NCBI RefSeq assembly: GCF_030611305.1
Contig: NZ_JAUWQB010000005.1
Span: 1 to 64,000, forward strand
Origin: Desulfobacula sp.
Lineage (GTDB): Bacteria; Desulfobacterota; Desulfobacteria; Desulfobacterales; Desulfobacteraceae
Reading direction: 5' to 3'
DNA: 64,000 bases
Part shown: piece by piece, positions 16,781-27,900 of the stretch
How positions within the stretch are numbered: the first letter of the stretch is position 1
Layout: the number at the start of each line of letters is the position of its first letter
The notes under the pieces: generated by a model
The model's input: only the letters and a program-made list of their open reading frames with translations
What the model was told of the DNA's origin: nothing
Database searches by the model: none
Translations under genes and position numbers: made by a program

Positions 16781-17395
16781 ATGCCGCATCGATGGTTTCA
16801 AGTTGCCGGATTCTGTTTTGTTTTTTTTGGAATTGTATTGTTTTGTGTTGTTTTAGGGGGATACACCAGTTTTTGGAGATCCCAAAATAGAATTGAAGCT
16901 TCAAAGTCAATTTTGACGGATGCCTGCCAAAAGAGGTCGGAGTTATTACCCGGACTTATTGAAATGGCAGAAAAAAGTAAGACACCAATAGATAGGCCAG
17001 GGATAAACCAAACAGCCCAAAAAGCAAACAAGATTTTGCAACTGGTCATTTCTCAAAAAACCCCCCTTGAAAAGGAACTGATCAAAGAATTTGAAATTTC
17101 TCAGTCAAAACTGACGTTCCAATTAAAAGACCTGTTCATTCAATTGGAAGGGTCTCCTGAACAAAGTTCTCAACAATTTAAAGCCTTGAGAAACAGTGTT
17201 TATGAAGCCCATAACAACATACTTTTGATAAAGCGGCGTTATAACGATGAAGTGAACTATTTTAATACAAGAGCAGTTGCATTTCCTGCGTTTTTATTTG
17301 CAAAACTGTTTGGGTTCGATAAAATGGAATATATAGAAATTTCAAAAGATCTGTTTTTGCCGGCAGAAAAAACGTTTGCACCATCAACCTCATGA
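16781..17395 (+). CDS. lemA: LemA family protein
   Basis: A 204-aa protein with one N-terminal membrane helix (about 7-30) and a helical-bundle domain. The C-terminal signature NEVNYFNTRAVAFPAFLFAKLFGF-like region (RRYNDEVNYFNTRAVAFPA, then KLFGF) is typical of LemA. The ATG follows AAAAAGGAGTGACAT. The family is widespread, membrane-anchored and without a settled biochemical role. It lies between the sensor-exonuclease and the DUF294 protein, and all three are co-oriented. Confidence 0.85.
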   Translation: MPHRWFQVAGFCFVFFGIVLFCVVLGGYTSFWRSQNRIEASKSILTDACQKRSELLPGLIEMAEKSKTPIDRPGINQTAQKANKILQLVISQKTPLEKELIKEFEISQSKLTFQLKDLFIQLEGSPEQSSQQFKALRNSVYEAHNNILLIKRRYNDEVNYFNTRAVAFPAFLFAKLFGFDKMEYIEISKDLFLPAEKTFAPSTS

Positions 17396-17419
17396 ATTCT
17401 GAAAAAGGGTGAATTTTAT

Positions 17420-19294
17420 TTGAAAAAAGAATTACAGACGTATCCATTCTCAGTGCTTTCAAAGCAGGAGCAGGAGAAATTGACCCATGCGTTCTCCTAT
17501 GAAAAAGTCAAGAAAGACACTATTCTCCTTGAACAGGAAATCACAAGGGTTGAAAAACTTTATATTCTCTCCAGGGGCCATGCTCAATATTATTATGAGA
17601 TGAACAATACAAAAATACTGTCCGGAGAATTGAAGATTGGAGACAATTTTGGCGGTATTTCAATTCTATTGAATGATGCGGTTTCCATCAGATCCTTAAA
17701 GCTTCTTGAAGACTCAGTCTTTATGACCCTTAAGGCAGATTTTTTTTTAACCTTATGTAATGAAAATTCAGAATTTCAAGATTATTTTACCAATGAATTC
17801 GGCAAATGCATGCTGAACAAATCCTTTTCCGGAATTATTTCAAGACAGATAAAAGACAAGGAATTTAACCTGCCCTTTTTCAATCGACCCATCCGGAGCA
17901 TTTTCAAGCCCAATATTATCACCTGTCCGATGGAGACCAGCATTGAAAATGCAGCCATTAAAATGAGCCGGAACAATGCCAGTGCTATTTTGATAAAAAA
18001 AGACAAGCGAACCATTCAAGGCATTGTCACTGATGCAGATCTAAGGAAAAAAGCAGTGGCACAAAATATGGATATGTCCCAACCCGTCTCAGATATTATG
18101 TCCTCCCCCATTATTTCCATTTCAGCTGACTGCCAGGTGTTTGAAGCATTTTTATCCATGATCGAAAATGACAAAAGGCATTTGGCTGTTTATAGCCAAT
18201 CAGGTGATATTACCGGTATCGTCAGTGAAAAAGATCTCATATCCGCCCAGACAAAATCAACATATCTTCTGATAAAAACCGTTAAATCCGCCAAGACCAT
18301 TCAGCAAATTGAAAATATTCATTCAAAGCTTGAAAAAATGCTTCTCGACCCCATAAAAAATGGAGCCAGCCCTGAATACATCACGCGCCTGATCGCTACA
18401 TTTTCAGATGCAATAATTGATAAGGTAATAAAATTTTCCCTTGATAAAATGGATCCCCCGCCTTGCAAATTTGCATTTTTAACCATGGGGTCGGAGGGCC
18501 GTGAAGAACAGACCCTGATATCTGACCAAGACAACGCCATTGTCTATGAAGACGCTGAACACCCCAAAGAGGCAAAACACTATTTTGACGAGCTTTCTCA
18601 ACTCATCTGTGACCAGCTGGATTTAGCGGGATACAGGTTCTGTGACGGTAATAACATGGCAAAAAACCCGAAATGGTGCCAGCCCTTATCCAAATGGAAA
18701 GAGTATTTCAACACCTGGATTCGGACCTCAAATCCTGAAAATCTTCTTCATTCCAGTATTTTTTTCGATTTCCGGGGAACCTGGGGAGACATAGCCCTGG
18801 CAGATGAATTAAAAGAATATCTTCTGGGTGCCATAGGAGGCTGGGCCGGGTTTTTAAGAAACCTCACGGAAAACACTCTTTATTTCAAACCGCCCATTGG
18901 TCGGTTCGGCAAACTTATCGTGGAAACCCAGGGTGAGCAAAAAGGATCTTTGGATATAAAACTGGCTATGCTGCCGCTTATTGATTTTACGAGGGTCTAT
19001 GCCCTTAAAAACGGCATTTCACAAACCAATACCTTGACAAGGCTGTTCAGACTCTACACCCGGCATGCATTAACCAGTAAAGAATACACTGATATTGTCA
19101 GGGCCTATAATTATATGATGCAATTAAGATTTGTAAGACAGATCACCACCATTATGGACGAAGAAAAAAGCCCTGACAATTATATTAATCCCCATAATCT
19201 TTCAGCCCTCGATCAAACCCTGTTAAAAGAAATTTTTAAAATGACTGAAAAACTTCAACAAAAACTGGGTATCGAATTCACCGGAGTTGTTTAA
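17420..19294 (+). CDS. cNMP-binding/CBS/DUF294 nucleotidyltransferase-like protein
   Basis: The 624-aa cytosolic protein has a cyclic-nucleotide-binding-like domain (1-130), two CBS domains (about 165-280) and a DUF294 nucleotidyltransferase domain. GSEGREEQTLISDQDNAIVYED (about 355-375) holds the GS and DxD-type residues. A C-terminal substrate-binding helical domain follows (about 480-620). The only nearby start is TTG 17420, with AAGGGTG about 12 bases upstream. The architecture resembles GlnD-like regulators and recurs next to acs/ActP-type genes, so it may sense energy or nucleotide status and modify a target in acetate metabolism. The target is unknown. Confidence 0.85.
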   Translation: MKKELQTYPFSVLSKQEQEKLTHAFSYEKVKKDTILLEQEITRVEKLYILSRGHAQYYYEMNNTKILSGELKIGDNFGGISILLNDAVSIRSLKLLEDSVFMTLKADFFLTLCNENSEFQDYFTNEFGKCMLNKSFSGIISRQIKDKEFNLPFFNRPIRSIFKPNIITCPMETSIENAAIKMSRNNASAILIKKDKRTIQGIVTDADLRKKAVAQNMDMSQPVSDIMSSPIISISADCQVFEAFLSMIENDKRHLAVYSQSGDITGIVSEKDLISAQTKSTYLLIKTVKSAKTIQQIENIHSKLEKMLLDPIKNGASPEYITRLIATFSDAIIDKVIKFSLDKMDPPPCKFAFLTMGSEGREEQTLISDQDNAIVYEDAEHPKEAKHYFDELSQLICDQLDLAGYRFCDGNNMAKNPKWCQPLSKWKEYFNTWIRTSNPENLLHSSIFFDFRGTWGDIALADELKEYLLGAIGGWAGFLRNLTENTLYFKPPIGRFGKLIVETQGEQKGSLDIKLAMLPLIDFTRVYALKNGISQTNTLTRLFRLYTRHALTSKEYTDIVRAYNYMMQLRFVRQITTIMDEEKSPDNYINPHNLSALDQTLLKEIFKMTEKLQQKLGIEFTGVV

Positions 19295-19311
19295 TCAAGG
19301 TTTTTTTATTT

Positions 19312-20298
19312 CTATTTCAGTTGGCCGGATATATGTATCCGCTCTCCATCTCTATAAATTAAAAGCAATATTTTTCCTCCGGATTCTGTATTCTTGATTT
19401 CTTCTAAAAGAACCTGAGGTTCGTTTGTAACCTTCTCGTTGACTGTGAGAATAATGTCCTGTTTTTGTACTCCCATCTCTTGTGCCAAACTGTTTTCAGC
19501 TATTTCCAGGACAACAACACCTTCCTTTTTCTCAAGGTCGAATGCATTCATATATTCCTGGGTCAATGGTGTGATTGTTACCCCAAGACGCTCTTTTCCC
19601 GTGAAGTGGCTTATACTATGAGCATCGGTGGAACCTCTTTTTATCTGGATAACCTCCGGACCGTTCGACTCGACGTTGACCTTCAGTTTTTGCCCTGTAT
19701 TTGTCCCGAAATAAGGTCTTCCGGCAGCAATTATATGTGGAAGCGCAATCCGTAAATCAGAAGTAGTTCCTTCGCTTTTCAAAGTGGTTTTCCACAGTTG
19801 AGAATGGTCTTTTGAGTCATACGCCTCTAAGATTAAAAATCTTGCATAAGTCGTTGAGCTAGTTGTTACAGTTTTTGTCGTAGGTGGCACATGTATCCAC
19901 GTCCACCCGACCGGGTAGCTGTATCCGCCGGAAGTATTATAAGTTCTTGTGGAGGTCTCTGTTTTAGGGCTCCCTATCCCATATGCCAGGCGGATAAGCA
20001 GGTCTGCGCCCTCTTTACTGCTGATATATTTATACCCTTTCTGTGACAGAGCGTTTCCTACATACCTTGCAAACTCTTTGAATTGTAAATCGTTATCGCT
20101 GGTGTTTTTCATGGCGGATGACATGGTATAAGTCCTGCCTCTTAAATCAGCGCCGACATCAGCTATAGAGTCAACTTCTACCGTATAATACTGTCGGGGT
20201 GCTACATAGGGAGCAGGAGTGGTAGCACATGCGGTTAACAATAGAGTAAATATGGTAAAAACACCTGAAATCAATACAGCAGTCTTTATTCTTTTCAT
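19312..20298 (-). CDS. DUF4136-like lipoprotein with C-terminal PDZ domain
   Basis: A 328-aa envelope protein with a lipobox at LLLTACATT (Cys near residue 23). The middle region (about 40-210) resembles DUF4136 or a related lipoprotein fold: a possible GADLLIRLAYGIG strand and a YARFLILEAYDSKDHSQLWKT segment. The C-terminal 90 residues form a PDZ-like domain (RLGVTITPLTQ to QDIILTVNEKV and ILLLIYRDGERI). It is transcribed alone, convergent to the DUF294 gene with 17 bases between stops. The function is unknown; the PDZ suggests binding of envelope protein termini. Confidence 0.75.
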   Translation of the reverse strand: MKRIKTAVLISGVFTIFTLLLTACATTPAPYVAPRQYYTVEVDSIADVGADLRGRTYTMSSAMKNTSDNDLQFKEFARYVGNALSQKGYKYISSKEGADLLIRLAYGIGSPKTETSTRTYNTSGGYSYPVGWTWIHVPPTTKTVTTSSTTYARFLILEAYDSKDHSQLWKTTLKSEGTTSDLRIALPHIIAAGRPYFGTNTGQKLKVNVESNGPEVIQIKRGSTDAHSISHFTGKERLGVTITPLTQEYMNAFDLEKKEGVVVLEIAENSLAQEMGVQKQDIILTVNEKVTNEPQVLLEEIKNTESGGKILLLIYRDGERIHISGQLK

Positions 20299-20630
20299 GT
20301 TTTCCCCCAGTCTTGTTCGCTCTTTTTTTAATCAAATTTCGGCTCGGTTCTCATTTCGATAATTACTTCTTCTTTTTTTGCGATATTGTCAAGTTTATTG
20401 ACTAAAATTATTCTCTGCCAAATTTTTAAGACTTTGTTTCAGGTCCTTACCACTACCACTGTCAAAAATAAAAAAAAGTCATGACAGCATTTGAGGACTT
20501 ATAATATTCTCGCCTAATGAATTGAAATTATTTAGAATTTGTTGCAGCAAAATATTTTCTTATTGATTAATAGAAAAAATACTGTTAAATTTCCACCCTT
20601 GAAATTTGGAATACAGGGAATTTAAACTTA
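20299..20630. other. Intergenic region between divergent lipoprotein gene and prfC
   Basis: This 332-base AT-rich region must hold both promoters. A TTGTCA-N17-TATTCT arrangement near 20387-20415 points toward prfC but lies about 215 bases from its start. I see no other structure. Confidence 0.3.
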
Positions 20631-22235
20631 ATGAACTCGAAGAATATAGATAAGACACTTTTAAAACAAATTAATAAACGCAGGACATTTGCGATTATCA
20701 GTCATCCTGATGCCGGCAAGACAACCCTGACAGAAAAACTATTGCTGTTTGGCGGTGCCATACAACAGGCCGGTGCCGTTAAATCAAGGAAAGCTGCAAG
20801 GGCTGCAACAAGTGATTTTCTCTCTATTGAACAGGAAAGAGGGATCAGCGTGTCTTCTTCTGTTATGAAGTTCACTTATAAAGGGTATGAGATTAATCTT
20901 CTGGATACCCCCGGGCACAAGGATTTTTCAGAAGACACCTACAGGGTTTTGACTGCTGTGGACTGTGCCGTCATGATCATCGACAATGCAAAAGGGGTTG
21001 AACCCCAGACTCAAAAATTGATGGAAGTCTGTAGGATGCGGAACACGCCGATTATTACTTTTATTAATAAACTGGATCGTGAAGGCCTTGAGCCGCTGGA
21101 TATTTTTGAAGATATTGAGGATAAACTCCAGATAGAATGTATTCCTTTAACCTGGCCCATTGGTATGGGCAAGAGGTTTAAAGGTGTTTATAATCTTGAA
21201 AAAAAAGAGCTGGGTGTTTTTTCTCCCGGGTTTACGCCCAGGGATGATGATGGTGTTTTTATTGATGATCTAACAGATTCAAGGCTTGATGAACTGATTT
21301 CCGAAAGCCAGGCAGAACAGCTCAGGGAAGATGTGGATTTGATTATTGGCGCATCAGATCCGTTTGATCTTGATTTATATTTGAATGGTACTCAGACGCC
21401 TGTTTTTTTTGGATCAGCCATTAATAACTTTGGTGTCCGGGAAATGCTGGATGCTTTTGTCAAAATCGCACCTAAGCCGGGAAATCGGCCCACGGCCACA
21501 AGAGATGTAGAACCCCATGAAAATGCATTTTCCGGATTTACGTTTAAAATTCAGGCCAATATGAATCCGGAACACAGAGATCGTATTGCGTTTTTCAGAA
21601 TCTGTTCAGGAAAATTTACCAAAGGGATGAAAGTAAAACATCATCGAATTGGAAAAGAGATCAAAATTTCCAATGCAATTATTTTCATGGCCCAGGAAAG
21701 AAATAATATCGAAGAAGCCTATCCAGGTGATATTATAGGGATACACAATCATGGAACCATCAAAATCGGTGACACCTTTACATTAAAAGAACCTTTAAAA
21801 TTCTTAGGCATTCCCAGTTTTGCTCCCGAGCACTTCAAACGGGTGATCTTAAAAGATCCGATGAAGGCAAAGGCGCTTGCAAAGGGATTGACTCAGCTTT
21901 CAGAAGAAGGAACCATACAGGTGTTCAGGCCTTTAATTGGGAACATGCACATTATTGGTGCGGTTGGGGTGCTTCAGTTTGATGTGACCATGGCACGGCT
22001 TAAAGCAGAATATAATGTGACTGCTGATTATGAAACTATTGATTTATCCGTTGCAAGGTGGGTAACATGTAAAGATGATAAAATACTGAAAGACTTTAAA
22101 AAGAAGAATGAATCCAGCCTGACCATGGATTCCGAGGGATGGCTGACCTTTTTGACAACCAGTGAGTATCAGCTGGGATTCACCATGGAAGAGTGGCCGC
22201 AGATAGAATTTCATAAGACAAGAGAGCACAATTGA
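20631..22235 (+). CDS. prfC: Peptide chain release factor 3
   Basis: A 534-aa class II release factor GTPase that recycles RF1/RF2 from the ribosome. GTPase motifs are present: [15 protein letters not shown] (G1), [14 protein letters not shown] (G3) and FINKLDREG (G4). The [25 protein letters not shown] switch is RF3-specific. Full length matches the family. It precedes serC by 30 bases, so it may be cotranscribed with the serine genes. Confidence 0.97.
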   Translation: MNSKNIDKTLLKQINKRRTFAIISHPDAGKTTLTEKLLLFGGAIQQAGAVKSRKAARAATSDFLSIEQERGISVSSSVMKFTYKGYEINLLDTPGHKDFSEDTYRVLTAVDCAVMIIDNAKGVEPQTQKLMEVCRMRNTPIITFINKLDREGLEPLDIFEDIEDKLQIECIPLTWPIGMGKRFKGVYNLEKKELGVFSPGFTPRDDDGVFIDDLTDSRLDELISESQAEQLREDVDLIIGASDPFDLDLYLNGTQTPVFFGSAINNFGVREMLDAFVKIAPKPGNRPTATRDVEPHENAFSGFTFKIQANMNPEHRDRIAFFRICSGKFTKGMKVKHHRIGKEIKISNAIIFMAQERNNIEEAYPGDIIGIHNHGTIKIGDTFTLKEPLKFLGIPSFAPEHFKRVILKDPMKAKALAKGLTQLSEEGTIQVFRPLIGNMHIIGAVGVLQFDVTMARLKAEYNVTADYETIDLSVARWVTCKDDKILKDFKKKNESSLTMDSEGWLTFLTTSEYQLGFTMEEWPQIEFHKTREHN

Positions 22236-22265
22236 TTAACCTACTTAAGATAAAGGAAAATAAAA

Positions 22266-23354
22266 ATGACAGATCAACGAATTTTTAATTTCAATGCCGG
22301 TCCTGCTGCGTTACCTTTACAGGTTCTGGAAAAAATACAAGCCTCTTTTTTAAATTTTAATCAGTCTGGTATGTCGATTACAGAAGTCAGCCACAGGTCT
22401 TCTTATTTTGATGATGTTATCAACGACGCAGTTGATCGGGCAAAAAGACTCTTAAAACTGGATGACCGGTTTCATGTTCTTTTCATACAGGGCGGGGCCT
22501 CCCTTCAATTTGCCATGATTCCCATGAATTTTCTTTCTGAAAGTGATACTGCAGATTATGTCAATACCGGCACATGGTCAACAAAAGCGATAAAAGAAGC
22601 CGAGATTCTAAAAAAGAATTACACGGTTGTTGCTTCCTCGGAAGACAAGAATTTTTCATATATTCCAAAAAATATCGAGTTTTCAAATGATGCCAAATAT
22701 GTTCATCTGACATCCAACAATACCATTAAGGGAACCCAGTTTCATGAATTTCCGGATACAAACGGTATTCCCATTGTTTGTGATATGTCTTCAGATATTT
22801 TTTCACGACCTCTTGATATGGAAAAATTTGGTTTAATATATGCCGGAGCTCAAAAGAATCTTGGGCCATCAGGTACCTGTATGGTGATTATCAGGCAGGA
22901 TATGCTGGATATGGCAAATGTTGATCTGCCGTCCATGTTAAAATATTCGACCTATGCATCAAAAAATTCCATGTATAATACGCCGCCCTGTTTCGGGGTA
23001 TATACGATTGATCTTGTATTGAAATGGATTGAAGAAGAGATGGGTGGGATTGAAAAGATGGAAGAATACAATATTAAGAAAGCAGATCTTTTATATGATT
23101 TTATCGATTCGAGTTCCTTTTACAGAACCACAGCAGAAAAAGACTCAAAATCCTTAATGAATGTGACCTTCAGGCTTCCCGGCGAAGAACTGGAAAAGCT
23201 GTTTGTTGTTAAAGCCACTGAAAAAGGACTCGGCGGACTTAAAGGGCATAGATCGGTTGGTGGGTGCAGGGCTTCCATTTATAATGCAACAACCATGGAG
23301 GGCATCAATGCTTTAATTCAATTTATGGAATCCTTTGAAAAGGAGAATAAATAA
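22266..23354 (+). CDS. serC: Phosphoserine aminotransferase
   Basis: A 362-aa PLP enzyme converting 3-phosphohydroxypyruvate and glutamate to phosphoserine and 2-oxoglutarate. It begins with FNFNAGPAALPLQVLEKI. The PLP-lysine motif YAGAQKNLGPSGT (about 195) and the GLGGLKGHRSVGGCRASIYNA end are typical. Length equals the family norm. The stop TAA overlaps the serA ATG by one base (TAATG), indicating translational coupling. Confidence 0.96.
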   Translation: MTDQRIFNFNAGPAALPLQVLEKIQASFLNFNQSGMSITEVSHRSSYFDDVINDAVDRAKRLLKLDDRFHVLFIQGGASLQFAMIPMNFLSESDTADYVNTGTWSTKAIKEAEILKKNYTVVASSEDKNFSYIPKNIEFSNDAKYVHLTSNNTIKGTQFHEFPDTNGIPIVCDMSSDIFSRPLDMEKFGLIYAGAQKNLGPSGTCMVIIRQDMLDMANVDLPSMLKYSTYASKNSMYNTPPCFGVYTIDLVLKWIEEEMGGIEKMEEYNIKKADLLYDFIDSSSFYRTTAEKDSKSLMNVTFRLPGEELEKLFVVKATEKGLGGLKGHRSVGGCRASIYNATTMEGINALIQFMESFEKENK

Positions 23355-24934
23355 TGAAAGTTCTTGTCAGCGATAAAATGGGCGAAGCCGGGTTAGAGAT
23401 ATTTGAAAACCAGGAAGGAATCGAACTCGATGTAAACACAGGGCTTACCCCGGAGGAATTAAAACAAATTATAGGTAAATATGATGCTCTGTCCATCAGG
23501 AGTGCTACTAAGGTCACAAAAGAGATTCTTGATGCTGCAACTAATCTCAAAGTTATTGCAAGAGCCGGAATAGGGCTTGACAATGTCGATATTGATGAAG
23601 CCACAAAAAAGGGTGTGGCGGTTATGAATACCCCGGGTGGAAATACTGTTACAACGGCAGAGCATGCCATTGCAATGATGATGGCGTTGACAAGGAATAT
23701 TCCACGGGGCACCCAGTCCATGAAGGAAGGCAAATGGGATAAAAAACTGCTCCAGGGAAGAGAAATCAGTAATAAAACATACGGCGTTATCGGGTTTGGA
23801 AATATCGGCTCCATTGCGGCAAACCTTGCAAAAGGTTTGAGAATGAAAGTTGTTGTATTTGATCCCAATATTTCTTCCGAGCATATTGAAAAGGCCGGAT
23901 TTGAATACGTCTCTTTAGATGAATTGTATGAGCGATCTGATTACATCACCATCCATGTTCCTAAAATGGATGCCACTATTGATTTGCTCGATGCTGAAGC
24001 GTTTGCCAGAATGAAAGATGGCGTCATGGTTATCAATTGTGCAAGGGGAGGCATTATTAATGAGTCTGCCCTTTATGATGCCATCCAGTCCGGTAAGGTC
24101 GCAGGAGCTGCCCTTGATGTATTTTCCACCGAACCTCCGGGAGATCATCCTTTGTTAACGCTTGACCAGGTCATCGCTACCCCCCATCTGGGAGCATCCA
24201 CCAAAGAAGCCCAGACAAATGTTGCGGTTGCAGCAGCAAACCAGATTATTGCCTACTTGTTACAGGATACCGTCATTAATGCAGTCAATGTTCCATCCGT
24301 TACCGGGGAAGTGTTAAAGCAGCTTGCCCCCTTTTTATATCTTGCTGAAAAAATGGGTATAATGCAGGCACAGATTACAAAGGGCGGGGTCAGGGAAATC
24401 AACATCGAATATATTGGCAAATTTCCTGATTTTGATTTGAAGCCCATTACCATATCGACGATTAAAGGATTTCTATCACAATTTGTTCAACATGAAGTCA
24501 ATTCTGTTAATGCGATTTCTCTTGCCAATGAAATGGGAATCAAAATTTCAGAATCAACTTCACAGGAAGCAGGAAATTTTTTAAACCTTATAAGGATAAC
24601 AATTGTATCGGAAGAAGAAACCAATATCCTTGAAGGTACCATTTTTGGCAAAGATGATGCCAGAATTGTCAAAATTAATAAGTTCCGATTAGAGGTCATT
24701 CCCGAAGGGCATCTCAGTTTGATTCACAATCTTGACAAGCCCGGTTCCATTGGTTCCATGGGCGTGACGCTTGGAAAGCATAATATTAATATTTCCCGTA
24801 TGATGGTGGGTAGAGAAGAAGACGGTCAGAGAAATATTATATTTTTGAAAACAGATACCCCTATTTCTCCTGAAGTTGTAAAAGAAATCGAAGACCTGGA
24901 GCTTGTCATCAGTATGACAACCTTTGAATTGTAG
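23354..24934 (+). CDS. serA: D-3-phosphoglycerate dehydrogenase
   Basis: The 526-aa NAD-dependent enzyme makes 3-phosphohydroxypyruvate, the first step of serine synthesis. It has the Rossmann motif GFGNIGSIAANLAKGL (about 145), NCARGGIINESAL and ATPHLGASTKEAQ with catalytic Arg/Glu/His residues. An intervening ASB-like domain and a C-terminal ACT domain (about 455-526) complete the long type. It follows serC with overlapping codons. A DUF3683 FAD/Fe-S oxidoreductase gene begins within 20 bases of its end, suggesting a functional link. Confidence 0.96.
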   Translation: MKVLVSDKMGEAGLEIFENQEGIELDVNTGLTPEELKQIIGKYDALSIRSATKVTKEILDAATNLKVIARAGIGLDNVDIDEATKKGVAVMNTPGGNTVTTAEHAIAMMMALTRNIPRGTQSMKEGKWDKKLLQGREISNKTYGVIGFGNIGSIAANLAKGLRMKVVVFDPNISSEHIEKAGFEYVSLDELYERSDYITIHVPKMDATIDLLDAEAFARMKDGVMVINCARGGIINESALYDAIQSGKVAGAALDVFSTEPPGDHPLLTLDQVIATPHLGASTKEAQTNVAVAAANQIIAYLLQDTVINAVNVPSVTGEVLKQLAPFLYLAEKMGIMQAQITKGGVREINIEYIGKFPDFDLKPITISTIKGFLSQFVQHEVNSVNAISLANEMGIKISESTSQEAGNFLNLIRITIVSEEETNILEGTIFGKDDARIVKINKFRLEVIPEGHLSLIHNLDKPGSIGSMGVTLGKHNINISRMMVGREEDGQRNIIFLKTDTPISPEVVKEIEDLELVISMTTFEL

Positions 24935-24950
24935 CCATGATACTGTTGAA

Positions 24951-27900
24951 ATGATAGATCCAAAAAGAAAGATACCTTACAACTACACCTCAGCCGACGA
25001 TGACCAGATCATCAAACATCTTTTTGGATCTAAACTGCTCAATGTCATTAAGAAGCTTGAACCCGAAAAAGAGTTCGACAGATCTTCTATACTCCTGCAC
25101 AGGTTTATGGGGGATCTGTTTATTATCCAGAGGAATCCGTTTCTTTTCCAGGAACTTGTTGAGCATCCACACCAAAGAAAGCGATTGTTTTTTGAATTTA
25201 AAAATGATCTTACCATCATTGAAAAGAATGCCGGACAAGAGGATGTTTTTGTCATTCTTGAAAAGTGTAAAAAAAGGCTGAACAGGCTTTCAGAAAGAAT
25301 CAGAACCGTCCAATCCGATCAGAATCGCATTTTAAAGCATCTGTCACCGATCATTGGCAAGGCTAATATCTATTTTGATCCGTTTAATATTACAGCCCAT
25401 GCAACCGATGCCACAGACTGGCGACTTTACACACCCGTTGCAGTTCTGCGCCCCGACAAAGAATCCCAGGTGCCAAAACTTGTAAAAAAGATTGAAAGCC
25501 TGGGATTTCAAATCATTCCAAGGGGTGCGGGCACCGGATTGACAGGAGGGGCAACACCTTTGACATCAACTTGTGTCATGCTCAATACTGAAAAATTGAA
25601 TCAAATTTCAGATATTGCGGTTGAAAAGGATAAAAATGGCAAAGAGTATGCCGCCATTACACTTGAGGCAGGAGTCATTACACAGGATGCGATGGCCGCT
25701 GCAAAAAAACATGGGTTTATTTTCGCAACCGATCCTACCAGTTCCTGGGCATGCACCATAGGCGGGAATCTATCTGAAAATGCAGGCGGAAAAACGGCTG
25801 TTTTATATGGAACTGCCATTGACAATGTGCTGTCCTATCATATTACCATGCCGGATGCGGTGTCCTATACGGTTAAAAGAAAAGATCATCCCTTAAGGAA
25901 AATACTTCCTCAAGACAATGTCATTTTTGATATATATGATCAGAAAGATCAATTATTCAAAACTATTATACTTAAAGGCAGCCAGATTCGAAAAAAGGGG
26001 CTGGGTAAAGATGTTACCAATAAAACGTTAAACGGGCTTTTTGGTATTCAAAAAGAAGGGTGCGACGGTATTATTACCTCTGCCACGTTTGTTTTATATC
26101 CTGAATTTAAATTTAAAAAAACCGTTTGCATAGAGTTTTTTGGTAATGATATGAGCCAGGCAGGATTGGTGATCGCAGATATTTCCAGGGCATTCTCTAA
26201 TCAGCGGCCGGCTTTGATGGCGTTAGAACATTTTGATGAACAGTATATTAAGGCCATAAAATATAAAACCAAAACATCTGTCGGAACAAGACTTATTGCC
26301 GTACTTCTCGTTGATATGGTTTCAAATGATGAAAAACAATTGCAAACAGGTGTTAAGACCCTTGAAACCATACTCGAACCTTATGACAAGACAGGTTTGA
26401 GTGTTGCTAAAGATGACAGGCAAGTTCAAAGATTCTGGCAGGACAGAAAACGTTTAGGGGCTATTGCCGCTCATACCAATGCCTTTAAATTAAATGAGGA
26501 CGTTGTATTGCCGGTAGATTCATTGGCCAAGTTTGCCAGGTTTGTCGACCACTATAATATTGAAGAGAAAAAATTCAATCAGACTCAGACCATACTAAAT
26601 ATTATTCAGTATCTTGATACGGCAATTCCATTGTCAGATCCCGAGCTTTTACGAAAAAGGGTGGGGCAGGCAAAGGATCTGGCATATAGAACAAGAAAAA
26701 AACTGGATATTGCCTCCAGAGATGCTCTTGAAGCCTCTATTCATTCTAAAAATTTTTACAGGGAGGTCATTAACAATTTACACGGGTATACGCTTGTTAT
26801 TGAAAATGTGACCCGGGTTTATGAAAAAACAAAGGCAAGGCTTATTGTCATTGCCACTCATATGCACGCCGGTGATGGAAATGTACATATCAATATTCCG
26901 GTTTTATCAAATGACCGTCAAATGATGGAAAGAGCGAATTTTACGGCTGATAAAATAATGGAAAAGGCAGTCCGGTTAAATGGAGTTGTTTCCGGGGAGC
27001 ATGGAATTGGAATCACAAAATTTAAACACCTTGATCCGGAAAGGGTAAAGGAGTTTACTAACTACCGTAAAAAGGTTGATCCTAACGGATTAATGAATCC
27101 TGACAAACTCTTTGTGCCGGACATTATTGAAAAAGTATTTACGCCTTCTTTTAATCTTCTTGAGCTTGAAGCCAGGATTTTAAAACATGGTTCTTTATCA
27201 AAACTTGCCATGAATATTGCCAATTGTGTACGGTGTGGAAGATGCAAGTCTCAATGTCCGGCATTTTATCCTGGGCAAAACATGTTTTTCCACCCGAGAA
27301 ATAAGAATTTATCCATAGGGGCATTGATCGAGGCATTGCTCTACATTACCCAGCGGACACAATCTACGGGATTTAAAATTCTTAAAAATATAGAGCAAAT
27401 GGCAGATCATTGTACCATTTGCCACAAGTGCTTTAATAAATGCCCGGTGAATATTGATTCTGGAAACATATCCATTGAAGAGAGGGATATCTTACAGAAT
27501 ATGGGGTTTAAGCACGCATCTTTGTTAACAAATCTAACCCTTAAATATCTTTCCAGTAAAAGTAAGGTTTTAAATCCTGTATGGAGAGCCTCTCTTCTTG
27601 GTATTGGAGGAACCCTTCAGAGGACGGCAACAAGTGTTTTGTCGCCGCTGATAAAAATAAACGGGTTGAAACCCAACGGGTTTTTCCAATTGTTCAAATC
27701 GCCGGCAGCAAAATTTGATTCTGGAACTTTAAGGACTTTTTTATCAAATACAAATAAAAATCAAGCGGTTATTTTAGAACCTGAAACCAAAATCAGGGCG
27801 ACTGTTTTTTATTTTCCCGGGTGTGGAAGCGAAAGGATTTTCTCTAAAATATCAATGGCTGCAATTTATCTTTTATTGGAAAATCAGAACAGAGTGATTT

